The notes under the pieces: generated by a model
Told to the model about the DNA's origin: nothing
Database searches by the model: none
Seen by the model: the letters and a program-made list of their open reading frames with translations, nothing else
Assembly (NCBI GenBank): GCA_026982215.1
Contig: JALSHN010000067.1
Location: forward strand, 1 to 5,264
DNA: 5,264 nucleotides
Direction: 5' to 3'
Origin: Gammaproteobacteria bacterium
GTDB taxonomy: Bacteria; Pseudomonadota; Gammaproteobacteria; S012-40
Part shown: positions 1-5,264 of the stretch, piece after piece
How positions within the stretch are numbered: the first letter of the stretch is position 1
How the letters are laid out: each line of letters begins with the position of its first letter
Program-made: the position numbers and the translations under genes

Positions 1-2552
<2,552 letters not shown>

Positions 2553-2566
2553 CTCGTCCTGCCCGA

Positions 2567-2578
2567 GGCGCGCGCGCC
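2567..2578. repeat. Perfect 12-bp palindrome GGCGCGCGCGCC
   Basis: Ten bases within it are strictly alternating C and G (2568-2577). It ends 14 nt before the chpA start codon, next to the AGGA ribosome site. In RNA it is self-complementary and could fold weakly or dimerise; in DNA such tracts are Z-prone. No function is demonstrated. Confidence 0.4.
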
Positions 2579-2605
2579 CGTCGGTGCCTGATCCTGATTC
2601 CGCGG

Positions 2606-2630
2606 AGCTTAAAGGCGATCGTCTTTAGCT
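2606..2630. promoter_or_regulatory. Imperfect palindrome, possible operator or RNA hairpin
   Basis: The core AAAGGCGATCGTCTTT (2611-2626) is a palindrome apart from one G/T pair, centred on CGATCG. Flanking AGCT on both sides extends the symmetry (with one extra T at 2610) to 25 bp. It lies 54 bp upstream of the chpA start. The dyad could bind a dimeric regulator or form a stem in the leader. The regulator is unknown. Confidence 0.4.
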
Positions 2631-2663
2631 TAGCTTAACAAAGTCTTGCTTTGGCTTGCTTTC

Positions 2664-2680
2664 CCTCCCGCGGGGGGAGG
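2664..2680 (-). other. GC-rich hairpin after the pilJ stop codon
   Basis: A 6-bp perfect stem, CCTCCC/GGGAGG, with a 5-nt loop begins 9 nt after the pilJ TGA. No U tract follows on the minus strand (GGAAAGCAAG comes next), so it is not a standard intrinsic terminator. It could stabilise the pilJ 3' end, give partial termination, or reflect chance in GC-rich DNA. Confidence 0.35.
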
Positions 2681-2689
2681 CGAGGCGGC

Positions 2690-4744
2690 TCAGGCCTGGG
2701 GGGCGGCGGTCGGCGGTGTGTTCGCCTCGGCGGTGTCGGAACCTTGGAAACCTTGGACGGCTTCGCGCAGGGCCTGGGCCTGTTGCGCCAGTTCTTGTGC
2801 CAGTTCGGCGGTCTGTTCGGAGCCGGCGAGGTTGCGCACTGCGACACCGCGGATCCATTCCATGGCACTTGCGGTGCGTCGGGCGCCGGCGGCTTGTTCC
2901 TGAGTGATGCGGGCCACGGTTTCTACCCATTCGGCCAGACGGGCGACGTGTTGCTGGATGTCCACCAGGGCCAGGCGGGCGCGCTCGGCCCGCCGCAGGG
3001 TGGCGCTCAGCTGTTCGCGGTTCTGTTCGATGGCGGTGACGGTGGCCTGGGTGTCTTCCTGGATGGTCTGGATCAGGGTCTCGATGCGCCTCGCCGCCTG
3101 GTTGGTGCGTTCGGCCAGGCGCTGGACGTCGTCGGCGATGCGGGCGAATTCGCCGTCGGGTTCGCTCTTGGTGCTGGCGTGGATGGCGGCGTTGAGGGCC
3201 AGGACGTTGGTCTGATCGGCGATGTCGCTGATGAGCTCGACGATGTCGCCGATCTCTTGCGCCCCTTCCCCCAGACGTTTGACTTGTTTCGCCGTGCGCC
3301 CCAGTTGGTCGTCCAGGGCCCGCAGGCCGGCGCGGCATTCACGCACGTAGGCGGCGCCTTGTTCGGCGCTGTGCAGGGCTTCACCGGAGGCGGTGACCGC
3401 CGCTTGGGCCTCGCGGTGGACGCGGTCGCTTTCTTGGGCCAGCTCGGTGATGGTCTGGGCCGCTTGATGGATCTGTTCGCTCTGGTGTTGCGAGGCACGA
3501 CGCAGGTGGAGTGCGGTGGCTTGGGTCTCCTCGGCGGTGACGGCCACGCCTTGGGCGGTGCGTTCGATGGTGGTCACCAGGCGGCGCAGGGCCTCGACGG
3601 CATAGTTGATGGCGTGGGCCACCGGTTCCAGCAGGGGGTCGTGGGCGGTGGCGCGGATGGTGAGGTCGCCTTCGCCCAAGGGGTGGATCTCGTCGCACAG
3701 GGCGGTGATGGCCCGGCGCTGGCGTTGGTGTTGCGCTGCCTCGCGGGCGAAGCGCTGGCGGGCGTCACGGACCATCAGCAGCCCGAGGCCGAGGAAGCTG
3801 AGGGCGACGATGCCGCCGAGGACGTAGGCGGTGAGGTGGTCCACCGGTCGATTGCGGGAGAGGGCGTGGATGGCGTCGTTGAGGCCCTCGAGGGCCTGGT
3901 TGAGACGCATGCCGCTTTCGCTGAGGCGTTGTCGGGTTTGGCGCAGGCGTTCCAACGCCGGACCTTGTTCGGCGATGCGCTGGACCAGCTCGGCCGTGGT
4001 GTCGAACAGGGCGGCGAGGACGTCGAGCTGGGTGCGTGCCCGGGGATCGTCGATGCGTGGTGGCAGGTCGGGGTCGCCGCTGCCTTCGCGCAGGGCGGTG
4101 AGGCTGCGGCGGAAGTCGGCCAGGTCCTGGTGCATCTGGGCGATGGCGCGGTCGGTGAGGGTGCCTTCGTTCAGCAATCGGTTGGCGGTGGTGGTGATGC
4201 GCTGGGTGAGCAGGGCTTGGCGGGTGGCGTGGTAGACGGCTTTGGGTTGGGCGTCGGCATCCACCAGGACGTGGGCGGTGGCCTCCACCAGGGCGGAGAG
4301 TTCGGGCTGGATGTCGTTGAGGGCGCGGATGTATTCCCGCACGGTGAGGATCTCGGGACGGGTGTCGTGGATCGCTTGCAGGGGAGACTGGAAGTTCTGC
4401 CAGGCGCGCTCCGCCTCCAGCAAGGCCGCGTGGGCGGGTTCGGGCAGCGGGGGGAGGGATTCGCCGGGATCGCCGTTCTTCAGCAAGCCGAGGAGGACAC
4501 TCCCTTGGCGACGCCCGCCTTCCACGCGGGCGAAGGCCTCGTCTTCACCTTCGCTGGCGAGCAAGGCATCGGCCATCAGCCGCAGCGACAGCAGGCGGAG
4601 TTCGCCAGCGTGGCTTTGGTAGCGTTTTTCCTGACGTTCCGCCTGGGTGACGTAGATGAATGTGGCGGCCATGGCGGTGACGCCGAGGAGGCTGAGGAGC
4701 AGCAGGGCGAGGGTCCGCCGGCGCGGTCTTGGGGTGTTGTGCAT
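2690..4744 (-). CDS. pilJ: PilJ-type methyl-accepting chemotaxis receptor with divergent signalling tip
   Basis: This 684-residue inner-membrane receptor is the input of the Pil-Chp system. Order: short basic N-terminus (PRPRRR), first membrane segment at about 11-33, periplasmic region to about 303 with two PilJ-type sensor repeats (RYQSHAGELRLLSLRL at 41-56; YHATRQALLTQRI at 171-183), second membrane segment at about 304-325, HAMP region at about 326-385, then a coiled-coil signalling domain to about 665 and a disordered Ala/Thr/Pro tail. The tip reads IADQTNVLALNAAI (508-521), as in PilJ, but the following hairpin half is STKSEPDGEFARIADDV (524-540), where SMAGEAGRGFAVVADEV is expected; the length is identical. 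No C-terminal CheR-docking NWETF pentapeptide is seen. ATG 4744 sits 27 bp after the adaptor stop; the ribosome site is weak (ACGAG touching the ATG), so translation may depend on coupling. It precedes chpA directly, with no pilK. Receptor family certain; pilJ is assigned from the sensor repeats and the gene order. Confidence 0.92.
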   Translation of the reverse strand: MHNTPRPRRRTLALLLLSLLGVTAMAATFIYVTQAERQEKRYQSHAGELRLLSLRLMADALLASEGEDEAFARVEGGRRQGSVLLGLLKNGDPGESLPPLPEPAHAALLEAERAWQNFQSPLQAIHDTRPEILTVREYIRALNDIQPELSALVEATAHVLVDADAQPKAVYHATRQALLTQRITTTANRLLNEGTLTDRAIAQMHQDLADFRRSLTALREGSGDPDLPPRIDDPRARTQLDVLAALFDTTAELVQRIAEQGPALERLRQTRQRLSESGMRLNQALEGLNDAIHALSRNRPVDHLTAYVLGGIVALSFLGLGLLMVRDARQRFAREAAQHQRQRRAITALCDEIHPLGEGDLTIRATAHDPLLEPVAHAINYAVEALRRLVTTIERTAQGVAVTAEETQATALHLRRASQHQSEQIHQAAQTITELAQESDRVHREAQAAVTASGEALHSAEQGAAYVRECRAGLRALDDQLGRTAKQVKRLGEGAQEIGDIVELISDIADQTNVLALNAAIHASTKSEPDGEFARIADDVQRLAERTNQAARRIETLIQTIQEDTQATVTAIEQNREQLSATLRRAERARLALVDIQQHVARLAEWVETVARITQEQAAGARRTASAMEWIRGVAVRNLAGSEQTAELAQELAQQAQALREAVQGFQGSDTAEANTPPTAAPQA

Positions 4745-4771
4745 CTCGTTGTGTGTCGCGGTTGCTCGTCG

Positions 4772-5227
4772 TCAGTTCCGTCGGGCCACGTGCCGGGCCA
4801 GGCGGTTGAGGTCCAGGCGCCAGATGGGCCGGCCTGTTAGCTGCCAGCCGCCTTCCAGGAACGGGGCCAGCCCCGCGGGGGGGACGCTGGCCGCCCCGGT
4901 ACCGGGGGTGATCCGGCACACGCCGCAGGTCGCTTCCACCCGGAGGGCCAGTGGCGGACGGTGACGACATATTATCAGGCGAGGGCGGGTGTGGTCGTCC
5001 TGTCGTGGGGGGACGCCGGCCAGGCGGTCCAGGTGGATCACGGAGGCGAGACCGGCGGAGGTGTCGATGAGGCCAAGGAGCCAGGGGGGGCTGTCGGGGA
5101 GGGGGGTGGGGGGCGCGTGGTGGCGCCAGCCGTGGACTGTGTGGATGTCGTGGGCGGCGAGGGCGATGGCCATGCGTCCTACGGAGACGGTGAGGACGGC
5201 GAGTTCCCCGGGGGCCTCCATCGCCAC
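4772..5227 (-). CDS. Divergent CheW-like adaptor of the Pil-Chp cluster (PilI position)
   Basis: This 151-residue soluble protein aligns by eye with CheW: a strand pair around 9-28, then WLLGLIDTSAGLASVIHLDR (49-68) matching the family's GVxNxRGxxxPVxDL block, RLIICR..PLALRVEATCGVCRI (83-106), and a last LEGGWQLTGRPIWRLDLNRL (124-143) block. Its expected job is to couple PilJ to ChpA. Two features are odd. The N-x-R-G motif is replaced by D55-T-S-A-G59, and a CxxC pair (C101, C104) with C87 sits in the middle strands. The 37-46 loop is Pro-rich. It is a little shorter than usual PilI (about 170-180). Starts: GTG 5227 directly follows the upstream TGA, and ATG 5221 is nearly as good; neither has a clear Shine-Dalgarno, which suggests translational coupling. 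Being next to pilJ, it is probably PilI, but a second CheW (ChpC-like) with the true PilI upstream cannot be excluded, so no symbol is given. Confidence 0.75.
   Translation of the reverse strand: MAMEAPGELAVLTVSVGRMAIALAAHDIHTVHGWRHHAPPTPLPDSPPWLLGLIDTSAGLASVIHLDRLAGVPPRQDDHTRPRLIICRHRPPLALRVEATCGVCRITPGTGAASVPPAGLAPFLEGGWQLTGRPIWRLDLNRLARHVARRN
5084..5113 (+). other. G-quadruplex-type motif inside the CheW-like gene
   Basis: The plus strand has G7-N5-G4-A-G6-T-G6, four long G tracts with very short loops, which fits the standard G-quadruplex pattern. It is on the template strand of the adaptor gene and encodes its Pro-rich loop (about residues 38-48). Any effect on transcription is inference; the tract may simply follow from CCC proline codons. 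Confidence 0.5.
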
Positions 5228-5264
5228 TCAGTGGTCGGCGCGGGGGCGGTTGCCGAGGGCGGGT
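5228..5264 (-). CDS. C-terminal 11 codons of an upstream gene, product unknown
   Basis: One minus-strand frame reads PALGNRPRADH and then TGA (5230-5228), directly adjacent to the GTG of the CheW-like gene. The tight junction and the operon context make it likely to be a real gene end, such as a PilG/PilH-type regulator or another CheW. The 11 residues carry no diagnostic motif, and a second minus-strand frame is also open through to the adaptor gene. Identity cannot be given. Confidence 0.4.
   Translation of the reverse strand, partial: PALGNRPRADH

Larger units (their letters stand above)
2553..2689 (-). promoter_or_regulatory. pilJ-chpA intergenic region with repeat-rich, AT-richer core
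   Basis: This 137-bp gap is the longest non-coding stretch and the only one with clear AT enrichment. Reading along transcription it holds a GC hairpin just after the pilJ stop, two CTTGCTTT copies (plus strand 2645-2652 and 2655-2662, 10-bp period), a repeated TTAGC/AGCTT motif near 2626-2637, an imperfect palindrome at 2606-2630, and a CG-alternating palindrome at 2567-2578 just before the chpA ribosome site. I see no convincing sigma70 pair: TTGTTA exists, but no good -10 lies at 16-18 bp. It may carry a secondary promoter or regulator site for chpA, or a post-transcriptional control element. That role is inference. Confidence 0.45.

Noticed and set aside
2664..2680. Intrinsic terminator after pilJ
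   Set aside because: The stem is good but no U-rich tail follows on the minus strand, so I list it only as a hairpin.
3137..3181. Compensated frameshift as the cause of the odd receptor tip
   Set aside because: The length matches canonical PilJ exactly, the other two minus frames give no GRGFAVVA-like peptide, and the codon pattern stays normal through the segment.
4745..4771. Separate promoter for pilJ
   Set aside because: Only 27 bp lie between adaptor and receptor genes, with no -35/-10 pair; co-transcription is simpler.
2651..4840. A 729-codon plus-strand open frame across the receptor gene
   Set aside because: It is antisense to PilJ, very rich in Gly/Gln/Asp/Val, and has no recognisable domain. 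Its openness follows from the GC-rich codons of the real gene, which has clear family motifs.

Overview
This is a high-GC window in which every gene I can support lies on the minus strand, so the operon reads from high to low coordinates. The four reading frames, in transcription order, are: the last 11 codons of an unidentified gene (5264-5228); a small CheW-like adaptor (5227-4772); a PilJ-type membrane chemoreceptor (4744-2690); and the N-terminal ~840 residues of a very large ChpA/PilL-type histidine kinase (2552 to the window edge). This is the core of a Pil-Chp chemosensory operon, the pathway that in Pseudomonas and related bacteria controls type IV pilus extension/retraction, twitching and surface sensing.

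Organism: PilJ-type receptors feeding multi-HPt ChpA kinases are typical of Gammaproteobacteria. The codon use is strongly biased to C in third position (GCC, CTC, CCC, ATC). I suggest a GC-rich gammaproteobacterium, possibly of the Chromatiales/Ectothiorhodospiraceae kind, but no marker in the window fixes the genus.

Layout: 5228-5264 is the tail of an upstream gene whose TGA abuts the GTG of the adaptor gene. The adaptor and receptor genes are 27 bp apart and surely co-transcribed. A 137-bp gap (2553-2689) separates receptor and kinase. It is the only AT-richer stretch and holds a GC hairpin, 10-bp-phased direct repeats, an imperfect palindrome and a CG-alternating palindrome. The kinase frame is open without a stop to the window edge and carries three HPt-type domains plus a 9-bp tandem repeat in a linker. 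The catalytic core, CheW-like and receiver domains would lie beyond the edge. The window ends in 34 consecutive G, which looks like a sequencing/assembly artefact rather than genome. No CheR-type pilK lies between receptor and kinase.

How the genes work together: the receptor senses through its periplasmic PilJ domains, and the adaptor docks the kinase at the receptor's cytoplasmic tip. The kinase would then pass phosphoryl groups through its HPt domains to PilG/PilH-type regulators (not in the window). The most interesting point is that the normally near-invariant receptor tip is heavily substituted, with length kept, while the adjacent CheW-like protein lacks the usual N-x-R-G contact motif. 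This may be a co-diverged signalling interface. No RNA genes, CRISPR arrays or mobile elements were seen.
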